64,000 bases of DNA from Shewanella psychrophila (GTDB taxonomy: Bacteria > Pseudomonadota > Gammaproteobacteria > Enterobacterales > Shewanellaceae): NCBI RefSeq assembly GCF_002005305.1, contig NZ_CP014782.1:5332001-5396000 (forward strand). The letters are read 5' to 3'. The position numbers and the translations under genes are program-made. Under the pieces are notes generated by a model. It did not search any database. It was given only the letters and a program-made list of their open reading frames with translations, and was not told the origin of the DNA. How positions within the stretch are numbered: the stretch's first letter is position 1; each line of letters opens with the position of its first letter. Of the stretch, positions 8,218-17,588 are shown in pieces.

Positions 8218-9786
8218 ATGTTAAAATATCTTCTCTTCGTTGCAATCTTCTTTCAATTGCTCCTAAACTTAAGGTATGCGATCGCTGACAATGGGGCACC
8301 GGATAACGGCAGCGATGAGTATGCAGAGTTCGTTGTATCTAAAGGTGCACAACATAAGTTGACACATACACAAATGGTTGCACTATCCTCTGCAATATCA
8401 CGCTCAGTTGTATCTAGTTATGGAAGAATAATAGATCGCCATACTGCTGCATCAATAGAATACACATTGATAGATGCATTGTTTCTTTCACCAACATTTC
8501 AAAGTTCTGTTTCATTCGGAATACATAATGGTCAAGAAAATATTGGTCAAATCCACTTTTCTAACGAGTATGAAATTAACGAAGAACAGAATTCGTTCTC
8601 AGATGTAGATGAAGTAGAAGTCTGCGATATCGAAGATTCGAATGCAGTTACTTCCCCGGTAATTGCCAGTCATGAGGCAAGAGAAGATGACAATGGTAAT
8701 CCAATTGTAAATATTGGTGTAGCCCCTAGCATACATTCAAGTGAATACCCTTGGTGGCAAGAAGCCTTGATTCATGAAGTGATTCACCATATTACAGGTT
8801 CTTCTGATCCTAACTCAGAAGTGAGGCATGGCCCAACTGAAATTCTTGCTCAAAGAATCGCAAATGAAAATAACTGGGTAATACCAAATTTCAGAGGGTA
8901 TGGAGACACGGAAAGAGTAAAAGGTATAGAGCAGCGTAATTTTAATTCGCTAATTCAAGCCACTGAAAGGCATCCTTTTGAAGCAACCGAGTTAATGGGT
9001 AGAATGTCGACTATTTCAGCAGGTTTGCAGGCATCGACTAGATTTGATTTGCTTACATCTTTCTGTTCGTCTAACAAAATCGATTGGCCTCCATTACCAG
9101 ATTTTGATGACGACGATTTCAGTATGGGATCTGCCTTTTTCACTGGTGCTAGCGCTAGTAATTTGGTTGATCAATGCAGTATTGATGTAACCAAGCGAGT
9201 CGATACAGTGAGTGAGGCAATCGAATTCGAAGGAGGGCAATTGCTTATTCAGAGAGACTTTAAAAACCTAAATTTATTAGTTGCAAAATCGGCCTTCTTG
9301 AGGGCCAAAAATGGTGATGGGTTTTACAGTAAAAATTGGGACTCTTGGAAGGCTTGGTATAAAGCCTCGTCATGGAAACATCTCCTGGGCTATGGTTTGT
9401 ATGGATATGGCTTAGAGCAGGCTAAGGGAAATGACTTTTATAATCCATATGGTTTATTTTTTAACGATGGTTCATTTTCTGTTGGTGTAATAGGTACAGA
9501 TGTTAAGAAAAGCACTAAAAATGATAACTTTACGACATTAGCCGGCACAAATTGGCATACCATACAGTATGCAGGTCAGATGTTTTTTGACAAAAACGGT
9601 AGACCCATTGCACTCGTAATGACTGATATGATAACGGGGGCTGTAGGTTCTGGTTGGTCATTCATTTACAACCATGGAAAGTGGCTATATGAACCTAAGG
9701 ATGATTGGGATGAGCGTTTTTTTTCCAATTCAACCTTATCACTTGACTCTAATGCTCCACAATTCAATAGAACAAATCGACATTAA
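8218..9786 (+). CDS. Secreted HExxH protein with PipA/GogA/GtgA-like metalloprotease domain
   Basis: The 522-residue product has a clear signal peptide (hydrophobic residues 1-23, cleavage near AIA-DN). H186-E-V-I-H190 forms a zinc-protease motif, followed by TGSSDP (193-198) and GPTE (205-208). This spacing resembles, from memory, the catalytic region of the PipA/GogA/GtgA zinc-protease effectors, which are much shorter (about 230 residues) and injected without a signal peptide. The C-terminal half (about 290-522) is aromatic- and glycine-rich and unrecognised. The gene is AT-rich, stands alone between IS elements and has a poor ribosome site. A secreted toxin or effector-like protease is plausible. 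The motif is visible; the family match is moderate. Confidence 0.6.
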   Translation: MLKYLLFVAIFFQLLLNLRYAIADNGAPDNGSDEYAEFVVSKGAQHKLTHTQMVALSSAISRSVVSSYGRIIDRHTAASIEYTLIDALFLSPTFQSSVSFGIHNGQENIGQIHFSNEYEINEEQNSFSDVDEVEVCDIEDSNAVTSPVIASHEAREDDNGNPIVNIGVAPSIHSSEYPWWQEALIHEVIHHITGSSDPNSEVRHGPTEILAQRIANENNWVIPNFRGYGDTERVKGIEQRNFNSLIQATERHPFEATELMGRMSTISAGLQASTRFDLLTSFCSSNKIDWPPLPDFDDDDFSMGSAFFTGASASNLVDQCSIDVTKRVDTVSEAIEFEGGQLLIQRDFKNLNLLVAKSAFLRAKNGDGFYSKNWDSWKAWYKASSWKHLLGYGLYGYGLEQAKGNDFYNPYGLFFNDGSFSVGVIGTDVKKSTKNDNFTTLAGTNWHTIQYAGQMFFDKNGRPIALVMTDMITGAVGSGWSFIYNHGKWLYEPKDDWDERFFSNSTLSLDSNAPQFNRTNRH

Positions 9787-9912
9787 TAATTACAAGCCGC
9801 GGCCCACCTTTTAACAATACAGTGAGCTTACGAGAGCATAGCGTGACATTGCACTTTTCTTCAGGCATGACTCGCCAGGGCGATGAGCCCTGACTGATGA
9901 TTTTAGATTAAG

Positions 9913-10484
9913 TTAGTTTACGAGTGAGCCCGGCTGGTCCAGATAGTTCCAGGGGAGGTAATGTTCTGGGTTGGCTCTAACCTGCACCTTTTCTCGCTGC
10001 AAGGTCGTGAAATATTCAAATACATTGATGCCCGCCTCACTGGCGCTGGCTATCATTGACGTAATGATGTCTCCGATGGTCGCCCCGTGTAAGGTTTTAT
10101 GGAACATCGCATTCTTCCTGTCCCACACAATGATTTTTAGCATCGCTTCGATAAGGTTATTGTCCAGCTTGACCCCATCAACGGTACAAAAACAGCTCAA
10201 GCCCTCATAGTGCTTGATAAAATAGCGCAGGGCACAGCCCAAGCTGCTATTCGATTCTACCTTACCAGAGCTTAAGTGCTCCTCCCCCCACAGCTTGATT
10301 TCTTCCATGATGGGCAAGGAGTGCTGCTGATGGTAAGCCTGCCTGGCGTTAGGTAACATCTGCTGTTCCAGGGCGTGTGCATCATTGACCCAAATCTCAG
10401 CATAGCGTGTCAGGATATGTTCAACTTCGTCAGGGAAATGGGTTATCACATCCACAAATTGCCGTCTGGCATGGCTGTTACACA
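9913..10484 (-). pseudogene. IS66-family transposase C-terminal fragment
   Basis: The C-terminal part of an IS66-type TnpC is readable, including GVKLDNNLIEAML, the usual DNN-E region near the end of these transposases. The N-terminal part is missing: at 10485 the frame runs into the left end of a different IS66 element. The open frame to 10566 is therefore a chimera, not a functional gene. Confidence 0.8.
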
Positions 10485-10599
10485 GTAACCGATCAATATA
10501 GGACGTCTTCCTAAGATCATTTGATGTGGCTAATCTCAGGGTAAACCTAATACTGAGAATGCTCATGGCTAAACCTCATCTCACCGATGCTCAAAAATC
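10485..10599 (+). mobile_element. Left-end remnant of an IS66 element
   Basis: This stretch matches 29439-29553 of the complete IS66 almost base for base. It runs from the terminal repeat GTAACCGATCAATATAGG through the start codon of orfA and its first codons. It is cut by ISL3 copy 2 at 10600 and does not resume on the far side. Confidence 0.85.
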
Positions 10600-11988
10600 G
10601 GCTCTACGCGTCTTTGCGTGGAATCACTAATTTCTGTAAACTTCAGTGGCTTTCAACAATGACTTAAAAAAGGGATTTTCATGTTCGGTTCTCGCTCAGA
10701 TTCACTTAATATTACAGCAGAGTTATTAGGTTTATCAGATGTAAAAGTGAACGATGTTCGTACCAATTTATCTGCGCGTGAAATCACGATATCAGTTGAA
10801 AGAACAAGAAAAAATATCCCCTGCCGCCAATGTGGTGAGCCCACCAAGCCCCATGATATGGGCCGTAAATTACGATTACGACATTTGCCTATGTTTGGCA
10901 AAGAAACAATCATTGAAATCATTCCTCGCAGGGGGCGATGTGAGCATTGTGACGGTGGCTCTACAACCACTGAAACACTCAATTGGTATGACGCTAATAG
11001 GAAGTTAACTAAGCCCTTAGAGCATCACTTACTGTTTGAACTGGTCAACTCGACTGTAGCGGATGTGAGTCGTAAAGCCGATGTTGATTATCACACCGTT
11101 GATGCGCTAATTAATCGCTATATTGAAACAGAGATTGATTTTTCAACGATTAAAGCATTGGGGGTTTTGGGGCTCGATGAGATAAGTATGAAAAAAGGTT
11201 ATCGAGATTTCGTAACCCTGATAACCTATCGAATTGATGATAAGGTTAGCATTCTTGGTGTGGTAGAAGGACGTGAAAAGTCCAATGTTATCCAGTTCTT
11301 GCGTAGAATACCTCACCACTTGCAAAAGACTATCAGTGCAGTATGTTGTGATTTATATGATGGTTACATGAATGCTTGCAAAGAGGTCTTCGATAAGACT
11401 ATCCCAATCATCGCTGACCGCTTCCATGTGCGTCGATTATATCGAAAAAGTCTCGTTAATTTACGAAAATCTGAGCTCAAGAAACTGAAGGCAGCGCTCA
11501 CAGCACAAGAGTATAGCGACCTAAAACCGGCAATTGCTCTATTAAGAAAACAAAAAGATCACTTTACAGATGAAGAGAAATCAGTGGTTGAGCCGCTGTT
11601 TTCACTCTCACCCAAATTGAAGCAAGGTTATCAATTTAGTCGTGAGCTAAGTGGGATATTCGACAGTCATATTACCCCTGAGGTAGCCAAAGAAAAGATG
11701 ACTAAATGGATAAATAATGTGAGTGCACCTGAGCTCAATTGCTTTAACCAATTCATTAAAACGCTAGTGAGTTATCAGGAGCAAATCACCAATTATTTCA
11801 TTGCTCGCAATACCAGTGGATTTGTAGAAGGCTTTAATAACAGAGTCAAAGTATTGAAGCGCCGATGCTATGGATTATCGAATACGACCAAGCTGTTTCA
11901 ACGATTACTCGTGGATACCATGGGCATGGTTCGATTCGCTCCTGGGGTGACGGCTTTTTAAGCATTCCACGCAAAGACGCGTAGAGCC
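10600..11988 (+). mobile_element. ISL3-family insertion sequence, copy 2 (intact, 1389 bp)
   Basis: Terminal inverted repeats beginning GGCTCTACGCG at 10600 and ending GAGCC at 11988 enclose an intact transposase. It sits inside the orfA start of an IS66 remnant. Flanking octamers do not match, which indicates an associated deletion. Confidence 0.9.
10681..11961 (+). CDS. ISL3-family transposase
   Basis: The intact 426-residue transposase is of usual length for ISL3. It has an N-terminal zinc finger (CRQC and CEHC pairs), a helix-turn-helix around residues 130-165 and a DDE catalytic core. The core shows aspartates in GLDEIS and CCDLYDGY and the C-terminal glutamate in GFVEGFNNRVK. It is the only full-length copy in the window and could act in trans on the other copies, whose ends are nearly the same. 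Confidence 0.92.
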   Translation: MFGSRSDSLNITAELLGLSDVKVNDVRTNLSAREITISVERTRKNIPCRQCGEPTKPHDMGRKLRLRHLPMFGKETIIEIIPRRGRCEHCDGGSTTTETLNWYDANRKLTKPLEHHLLFELVNSTVADVSRKADVDYHTVDALINRYIETEIDFSTIKALGVLGLDEISMKKGYRDFVTLITYRIDDKVSILGVVEGREKSNVIQFLRRIPHHLQKTISAVCCDLYDGYMNACKEVFDKTIPIIADRFHVRRLYRKSLVNLRKSELKKLKAALTAQEYSDLKPAIALLRKQKDHFTDEEKSVVEPLFSLSPKLKQGYQFSRELSGIFDSHITPEVAKEKMTKWINNVSAPELNCFNQFIKTLVSYQEQITNYFIARNTSGFVEGFNNRVKVLKRRCYGLSNTTKLFQRLLVDTMGMVRFAPGVTAF

Positions 11989-12073
11989 GAAATATTCACA
12001 ATAAAACATTATATATACAGTAAGATGTATGGCATTTATTTCAAAAAAAACTGATCTTTAGTGAACACTTTCC

Positions 12074-12114
12074 AAACCTAGAAAACTGCTGTGACGGTTG
12101 CATCACATAGGTTT
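12074..12114 (+). promoter_or_regulatory. Nested inverted repeats upstream of the TonB receptor
   Basis: AAACCTA (12074-12080) is complementary to TAGGTTT (12108-12114). Inside lies TGTGA-N8-TCACA (12090-12107). The spacer of eight differs from the six of a CRP site. The nested symmetry about 110 bp before the start codon suggests an operator or a structured leader. Confidence 0.4.
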
Positions 12115-12220
12115 AGAAGTCTTTCTCGAATTTAAAAGTGCTCACTTGATTTGAACCATGATAAATAAGGTATCTGTATTTTTTCGTATCTTATTAGCCC
12201 TTAACCCAATAAGTTAATAT

Positions 12221-14284
12221 ATGAATTTTATGAAACACAGTCTATTAGTCTTGATCCCCTTAGTGTTCGCGAGTAATGCGCTGGCCACAAATTATACTGA
12301 AGAAATCGAAAGGATTACAGTCTTGGGTGTTAAAGAGCCAATGTTGGATAGCATACAACTCGATGACGTGACAAATAAGGCTGCAGGCGATCTTGGTGAA
12401 CAGCTCAGAGAATTCAACGGAGTGTCTTCAGGACGACAAGGGGGAAGAGGTTTTTCTCCTGTGATCCGAGGTCAGCAAAATTCACAGTTGAATGTGTTGT
12501 TAGACGGTGGAATAATCAGTGGAGCTTGTCCCTCAGGCATGGACCATTCAACCAGTTATGCCACCGTAGGCTACGACAAAATAACGGTAATAAAAGGCAA
12601 CCAGTCAGTGTTATACGGTGCAGGAGGCAGCGGAGGCAGCATATTTATTGAACGAGAAAGACCTGAATTGATGGAGTCAGGATTAACGGGAAAAATTGAT
12701 ATGACTGCGACCAGTAACAGTGGTCGTAGAAAGCTCTCTGCTGATGTTGCTACTGGTAACGATAGCGGTTATATAAGGATCTTTGGTAGTACTGAACAAC
12801 AGAATGATTATTATCAAGATGGCGATGGTAATGACTTCAGCTCCGGATATAACGGTAAGAACGGCGGAATTGTAATGGGATTTGATTTAACCCCTGACAC
12901 CAACGTAGAGCTGAGTTACGAGGGAGTCAGGGATAGAGATATTTTCTATACTATAAAGCATGCTATGGACACCCCTAGGGCTGACAGTGACAGCTGGCGT
13001 TTTAAACTGACACAGTCTATCAATTCCGGGCCTTTTCATACCCTTGAACTTAATGCTTATAGCAGTGATGTCGAGCATCTCATGGACGATTATTCAGTGC
13101 GTGACAGGTGGAAGTACATGAGGATGAAAGGGCTCTCTATGTCGAACACCTCTGGAGGAAAAATTCAGGGGATCGCGACCCTTGGCAATGCAGAAGTTAC
13201 ACTTGGGATGGAATACCTGAATAACTACAGTGATGGTACTCATCTTATGGATAACGGCTCAGAAGAGCTGGATGAGAGTAATTTTCGTCTTTATGCCTTG
13301 GAGTGGCCTGGAGTTCGGCAAGAAGAATATGGCACCTTCGGTGAAGCGGATATAACCTTAGATAATAAGAATAGCATGAGGTTAGGTTTAAGGATTGATC
13401 GTAACTTTGTAGAGGCAACTAAAGCCGATGGTGAAATTATCGCGTACAAGAAGCCTATTTATCTTTATAACAAGTATTATAACTCTGATACTACAAAAGT
13501 TGACGAAACCAATATAGGCGCTGTTTTAGGCTTTAATCATCAACTGGATGCAGATCAAGCCTTGAATATGTATATCACTCGCTCAGTGGTTTCAGCTGAC
13601 GCGGGTCAACGTTTTCGAGCCATTAGTATGCATGGAAGTAATTGGATTGGTAACCCAGATCTTAAAGCTGAAACTCATAATCAACTAGAGCTGGGCTGGC
13701 AACAAGGTAATGCAGAGCAAAATATGGCAGTTAGCGTGTTCTATGATAAGGTCGCTGATTATATTTTACAATATAGACTGGAAAGCTCACAGCCTCATTC
13801 TATTCGCCACGCGGTGTTGCAAAAAAATGTCGACGCAACCCTGTATGGTATGGAGGCAGAATTGACTCAACCGCTCTTTGAAAATTGGCGTTTTCGCAGC
13901 TCGCTATCACTGACCATAGGACGTTATAACAGCAAAGGCGATGATTATCTGCCCCAGATCGCCCCAATAAGTAGCGTTAACACACTGGATTGGCATACTG
14001 ATAACTGGTCGGCCGGTATGAGCTGGGAGCTAGCAGCAAAGCAAAGCAGGGCAAATACGGATAGTGGGCTAGATGCTGGCAAAACGGCGGGTTATGGTCT
14101 CATTAACCTATTCGGTAGTTATAATGCCAGTAAAGCTCTTGCCTTTGGTGGTGGCATAAATAACTTGCTTGATAAAACCTATGCCCTGCACCTAAATAAA
14201 GCATCAGATAGCTATCTTACCGAAGCAGAGCAAGTGAATGAACCCGGACGAGAATTTTGGGTGAATGCAAACTGGAAATTTTAG
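12221..14284 (+). CDS. TonB-dependent outer-membrane receptor, OprC/NosA copper-type
   Basis: The 687-residue protein has a signal peptide (residues 1-22), a TonB-box-like ERITVLG segment, a plug domain (about 40-150) and a 22-strand-type barrel. It ends in the aromatic FWVNANWKF expected of outer-membrane barrels. Within the plug, ACPSGMDH (C103, M107) matches the CxxxM copper ligand pair of OprC, in the same context just before the SY...YDKITVIKG motif. It probably takes up copper across the outer membrane using TonB energy. It stands alone between IS elements, so it looks like transferred cargo. The receptor class is firm; copper specificity rests on the motif. Confidence 0.83.
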   Translation: MNFMKHSLLVLIPLVFASNALATNYTEEIERITVLGVKEPMLDSIQLDDVTNKAAGDLGEQLREFNGVSSGRQGGRGFSPVIRGQQNSQLNVLLDGGIISGACPSGMDHSTSYATVGYDKITVIKGNQSVLYGAGGSGGSIFIERERPELMESGLTGKIDMTATSNSGRRKLSADVATGNDSGYIRIFGSTEQQNDYYQDGDGNDFSSGYNGKNGGIVMGFDLTPDTNVELSYEGVRDRDIFYTIKHAMDTPRADSDSWRFKLTQSINSGPFHTLELNAYSSDVEHLMDDYSVRDRWKYMRMKGLSMSNTSGGKIQGIATLGNAEVTLGMEYLNNYSDGTHLMDNGSEELDESNFRLYALEWPGVRQEEYGTFGEADITLDNKNSMRLGLRIDRNFVEATKADGEIIAYKKPIYLYNKYYNSDTTKVDETNIGAVLGFNHQLDADQALNMYITRSVVSADAGQRFRAISMHGSNWIGNPDLKAETHNQLELGWQQGNAEQNMAVSVFYDKVADYILQYRLESSQPHSIRHAVLQKNVDATLYGMEAELTQPLFENWRFRSSLSLTIGRYNSKGDDYLPQIAPISSVNTLDWHTDNWSAGMSWELAAKQSRANTDSGLDAGKTAGYGLINLFGSYNASKALAFGGGINNLLDKTYALHLNKASDSYLTEAEQVNEPGREFWVNANWKF

Positions 14285-14314
14285 CAAAAGGTAATTAAGC
14301 CAACCTTTGTAAAG

Positions 14315-14342
14315 ATATGGCCCAATAATGTAGGGGCCATAT
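14315..14342. terminator. Hairpin terminator after the TonB receptor
   Basis: ATATGGCCC (14315-14323) pairs with GGGCCATAT (14334-14342). It lies 30 bases after the receptor stop and just before the ISKra4 end. Confidence 0.6.
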
Positions 14343-14373
14343 TCAGTGAGGGAAGTGTAATTGATTTGTATGC

Positions 14374-15102
14374 TTATGCTGCTGTTTTCAACATTGCTTC
14401 ACCGACATAGCGTTCCCAATGTTCTTGCCAGCTATTACTGGATATTGAAGCTCTTACCTGAAGCAGAGAGTGTAGACCTTTACGTGACCACCTCATATGT
14501 TGCTGCCGTTTACAGCGCTGGTTGATCAAACTTTCTACGGTCGATTCTGCTAACTGGCTAGTGAAAATCAACCCATTCTTTTGGCGCTGTCGGTAATCAA
14601 TAATACACTCGATGTTATTAGCTATGTAGTTCATCAGCTTAGTGAGTTTGCGCTGTTCCTTTTTTTCTTGGAGGTTATTTTTTATCTCCTCAAGCCGGAT
14701 TATTGCCCTGTCTGGATATCCCCGCCACAAATGCCATTTAGCACGTTTTGCTTTTTCTCGTAGTGTTTGATTTTTTAGTGAAAGATTCTCAAATTTCATG
14801 GCAATATGAAACCAGTCCAGTATTCGTGTTATATCATGGCAATGGGGCGCTATCGCATTTATCACATTCCAGCAATTATCAGCGCCGTCACATATCGCTG
14901 TCATTGAGGTATCTTTGGTCATGTCTTGCTTGATGGCAGATTCAAGAGCTGCCTGTTTAAGGTATGATTGTTCGTCGACCAATGCCGAAGCGGCGCAGTG
15001 TTTGCTGGTTAATTTTCCCCTTAAGGTCGAAACCGCACCATCCTGTTTTAACTGTCCCCCGTGGTAATCAATCTGTTCAGGGTCAAAGATGACAGCCGTC
15101 AT
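14374..15102 (-). CDS. ISKra4 transposase, C-terminal frame
   Basis: 242 residues holding the second half of the DDE catalytic domain: the CDGADNCWN segment and the LDWFHIAMKFEN motif, followed by Lys/Arg-rich helices. It overlaps the upstream frame by four bases (ATGA). Backing up one base from the upstream frame gives FEVMTAV, a natural continuation. The full protein is therefore probably made by a -1 frameshift at the AAAAG run about 16 bases before the stop, or the gene carries a simple one-base lesion. Confidence 0.8.
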   Translation of the reverse strand: MTAVIFDPEQIDYHGGQLKQDGAVSTLRGKLTSKHCAASALVDEQSYLKQAALESAIKQDMTKDTSMTAICDGADNCWNVINAIAPHCHDITRILDWFHIAMKFENLSLKNQTLREKAKRAKWHLWRGYPDRAIIRLEEIKNNLQEKKEQRKLTKLMNYIANNIECIIDYRQRQKNGLIFTSQLAESTVESLINQRCKRQQHMRWSRKGLHSLLQVRASISSNSWQEHWERYVGEAMLKTAA

Positions 15103-15740
15103 GACTTCAAAGCGCTTTTATCAGCTTCAACAGTATTGACGTAACCTCCATCGACCTGAATACATAGCCTATCAGCGGCTTGGGTCTCGATGGAGCTATC
15201 ATTGCCTGGCGATAGACTAAGATATTCACCGACGCATTCTGTGGTTTTCTTTACCCGCTCATGGTTATTAATACTCCGCTTCTTTGACGAGAGTAAAGTC
15301 AGTATATTCTCCGCATCCCGGTAACTGTGTTTAGCGCCCATTTCAGTTTGAATCCTTGCAAGATCAGGGTGAATAGCGCTACCAAAAAGTGAATTGATAC
15401 TGGGTATACTTTTCCATTTACATTTGAGGCAGATTTGCTTTCTGGTGGAAACTTTGTGGTCAGTGTAGACGCCATGAAAATTGGATTTCACGTAACCATT
15501 ACGGGTGATTTTGTTATTACATCGAGGGCACCTTGGGGTATCCTCTTGCAGAAAACAAGATTGTTCATCAAGGAGTGCTTGTTGAATATGTTGAAGCATC
15601 TCGACCTGCTCAGTTTGTCGGTATCCTAGATCTGCTAAAGAGCAAGGCGAAGTCACCGACTTGATACTAATGACCGAGTGAGATTTTACTTCACCAGCTT
15701 CATTTACGGTTTCAACAATGACACGTACGCTAAGATTCAT
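15099..15740 (-). CDS. ISKra4 transposase, N-terminal frame
   Basis: 213 residues with a zinc-ribbon-like segment (CPRCNNK, then CLKCKWK about 35 residues later). The frame ends just after CIQVDGGYVNT, which carries the first catalytic aspartate. It lacks the remaining catalytic residues, which are in the overlapping downstream frame. Confidence 0.8.
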   Translation of the reverse strand: MNLSVRVIVETVNEAGEVKSHSVISIKSVTSPCSLADLGYRQTEQVEMLQHIQQALLDEQSCFLQEDTPRCPRCNNKITRNGYVKSNFHGVYTDHKVSTRKQICLKCKWKSIPSINSLFGSAIHPDLARIQTEMGAKHSYRDAENILTLLSSKKRSINNHERVKKTTECVGEYLSLSPGNDSSIETQAADRLCIQVDGGYVNTVEADKSALKS

Positions 15741-15810
15741 ATTAGGCTCGCTTATCCAGTTCCCTTAATCAAAGCATAGCCTATTTAGCATACAAATCAA
15801 TTACACTTCC

Positions 15811-16561
15811 TGATAAGGTTAACATACTAGGTGTCGTCAATGGGCGTGAAATGTCCAACGTTATCCTGTTCTTGCGTACAATCCCGATTTCATTACGAAA
15901 CAGTATCAGAGCTGTATGTTGTGATTTATACGATGGTTATATGAATGCTTGTAAAGCTGTCTTCAAAAAGACTATTCCCATTGTCGCTGATCGTTTTCAT
16001 GTCCGTAAATTGTATCGAAACAGTCTCATTAGTTTACGAAAGTCCGAGCTGAAACGATTAAGAAAAGAACTCACGGCGGAAGAATATGCAGAGCTCAAAT
16101 CAGCCATATCCCTGCTGAGGAAACAAAAAGATCATTTCACTGATGAAGAGAAGATTGTGATTGAGTCGTTGTTTTCAGTCTCACCAAAATTGAAACAAGG
16201 CTATCAGTTTAGTCGTCAACTCAGTGGGATATTCGACAGTCATATTTCCCCTGAGGTCGCCAAGGAAAAGATGACCGAATGGGTGAATAGCGTGACCACT
16301 TCAGAGCTCACTTGTTTTAATCGATTTATTCAAACCTTGGTGAATTATCAGGAGCAAATTACTAACTATTTCATCGCGCGTCATAGCAGCGGATTTGTTG
16401 AAGGATTCAATAATCGAGTGAAAGTGTTGAAGCGACGATGCTATGGTTTATCAGAGCCCACTAAGCTATTTCAACGATTGCTCGTGGATACCACTGGTAT
16501 TACTAGATTCGCTCCTGGAGTGGCTACTTTTTAAGCATTCCACGCAAAGACGCGTAGAGCC
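15811..16561 (+). mobile_element. ISL3 copy 3, 5'-truncated
   Basis: These 751 bp appear identical to 7167-7917 of copy 1, including the right terminal repeat. The 5' half is missing and ISKra4 abuts it. The remaining frame (15851-16534) encodes the catalytic C-terminus only. Confidence 0.88.
15851..16534 (+). pseudogene. ISL3 transposase C-terminal fragment
   Basis: 227 residues identical to the C-terminus of the copy 1 transposase. The zinc finger and helix-turn-helix are missing, so it cannot bind the ends and is not a functional transposase. Confidence 0.85.
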
Positions 16562-16778
16562 TATTTTTTCTTGTACTTTCAACTGATATCGTGATTTCAC
16601 GCGCAGATAAATTGGTACGAATATCGTTCACTTTTACATCTGATAAACCTAATAACTCTGCTGTAATATTAAGTGAATCTGAGCGAGAACCGAACATGAA
16701 AATCCCTTTTTTAAGTCATTGTTGAAAGCCACTGAAGTTTACAGAAATTAGTGATTCCACGCAAAGACGCGTAGAGCC
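16562..16778 (-). mobile_element. Inverted 5' fragment of an ISL3 element
   Basis: This is the reverse complement of the first about 217 bp of a copy-2-like ISL3, including its terminal repeat (ending GAGCC at 16778), promoter region and first transposase codons. ISL3 copy 3 ends exactly where it begins, so one ISL3 had inserted into another. Confidence 0.85.
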
Positions 16779-16989
16779 CGTTTTTCTTATAGCTGTCCGA
16801 GTGATCAGCTTTCCTACTCATCCTTAGGTGAGTAAAGTGAGCGCCACTTTTATTTTAAGATCTTGCCATCATGACGCTCACGTTAATTTAGCAAGTATTT
16901 CGATAGATTAAAGTTGATACATCTCAGTAGACTCTTTATTTTACATTTGAAGAGCCAAGGTAATCATCAGATTAGGAAACAATTACTAA

Positions 16990-17325
16990 ATGACTCGATT
17001 TCTTTATGTTTTAATACTTACTCTGGTTAGCATCCCTAGTTATTCAGCTATTTCAGTAACAGATTACAATAAAGTAGATTCATTCACAGTGGGAAAAGAT
17101 GGAAGTATCTTTGTACTGTCGTATTCAGGATGGGGATTAAGTGGGTGTCAATCTAATACGCTACTTAAAATACCAGGAGATCACCCTCAAAAAAAAGATT
17201 TTTTCGATATTTTGAAACTAGCTATAAAAAATTCAGACCTTGAAGTCAGAGCAAATGCAAACTGTAGTTATGCTGCCAATATGATTGACATGGCTGTTTT
17301 TTTAGAAATACAAAAAAACAAATGA
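16990..17325 (+). CDS. Small secreted protein, unknown function
   Basis: 111 residues with an N-terminal signal peptide (about 1-19, cleavage after SYSA). The mature part is short and beta-rich with two cysteines placed to form one disulphide (GLSGCQSN and ANANCSYA). The cysteine spacing and the intervening 'KKDFFDILKLAIKNSDLEVRA' helix-strand resemble, loosely, the small OB-fold secreted family that includes subtilase-toxin B subunits (DUF5992-like). That is a weak resemblance. The gene is AT-rich and isolated among IS elements. I would treat it as a cargo gene of unknown role. Confidence 0.55.
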   Translation: MTRFLYVLILTLVSIPSYSAISVTDYNKVDSFTVGKDGSIFVLSYSGWGLSGCQSNTLLKIPGDHPQKKDFFDILKLAIKNSDLEVRANANCSYAANMIDMAVFLEIQKNK

Positions 17326-17588
17326 TAAAAGTAATTGATCTGTTTCTGGATTTAACCCTCCTTACTCTAACATATATGAATACGGGGGGTTGTATCCAGG
17401 AGAAGAAGGCTTATTATATATTCTCAACAGAAGATAGTATAAGATCACAACATCATTAATTTAAAGCCCCTCCCTTATTTCAGTAACTAAAATTCATTCG
17501 AGACCTTACCAGCCTTTAATTTACAATTGAGTTAAAACTAACACATTAATTAAATGTCTGCTTTTGTTTTCATAAAGCGCAGAATAAA
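17326..17588. other. AT-rich non-coding gap
   Basis: Nothing recognisable beyond AT-rich DNA between the small secreted protein and the IS30 fragment. Confidence 0.4.

Larger units (their letters stand above)
14351..15810 (-). mobile_element. ISKra4-family insertion sequence (1460 bp)
   Basis: 24-bp perfect terminal inverted repeats begin GGAAGTGTAATTG at 14351 and end at 15810. The element carries two overlapping minus-strand reading frames. On its right side an ISL3 copy resumes in mid-gene, so this element replaced or truncated the 5' part of ISL3 copy 3. Confidence 0.88.

Noticed and set aside
9913..10566. 217-codon open frame as an intact gene
   Set aside because: It is a chimera of an IS66 transposase tail and the left end of another IS66 element.
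12090..12107. CRP-like TGTGA/TCACA site
   Set aside because: The spacer is eight bases, not six, so it does not fit CRP; kept only as an unnamed nested inverted repeat.
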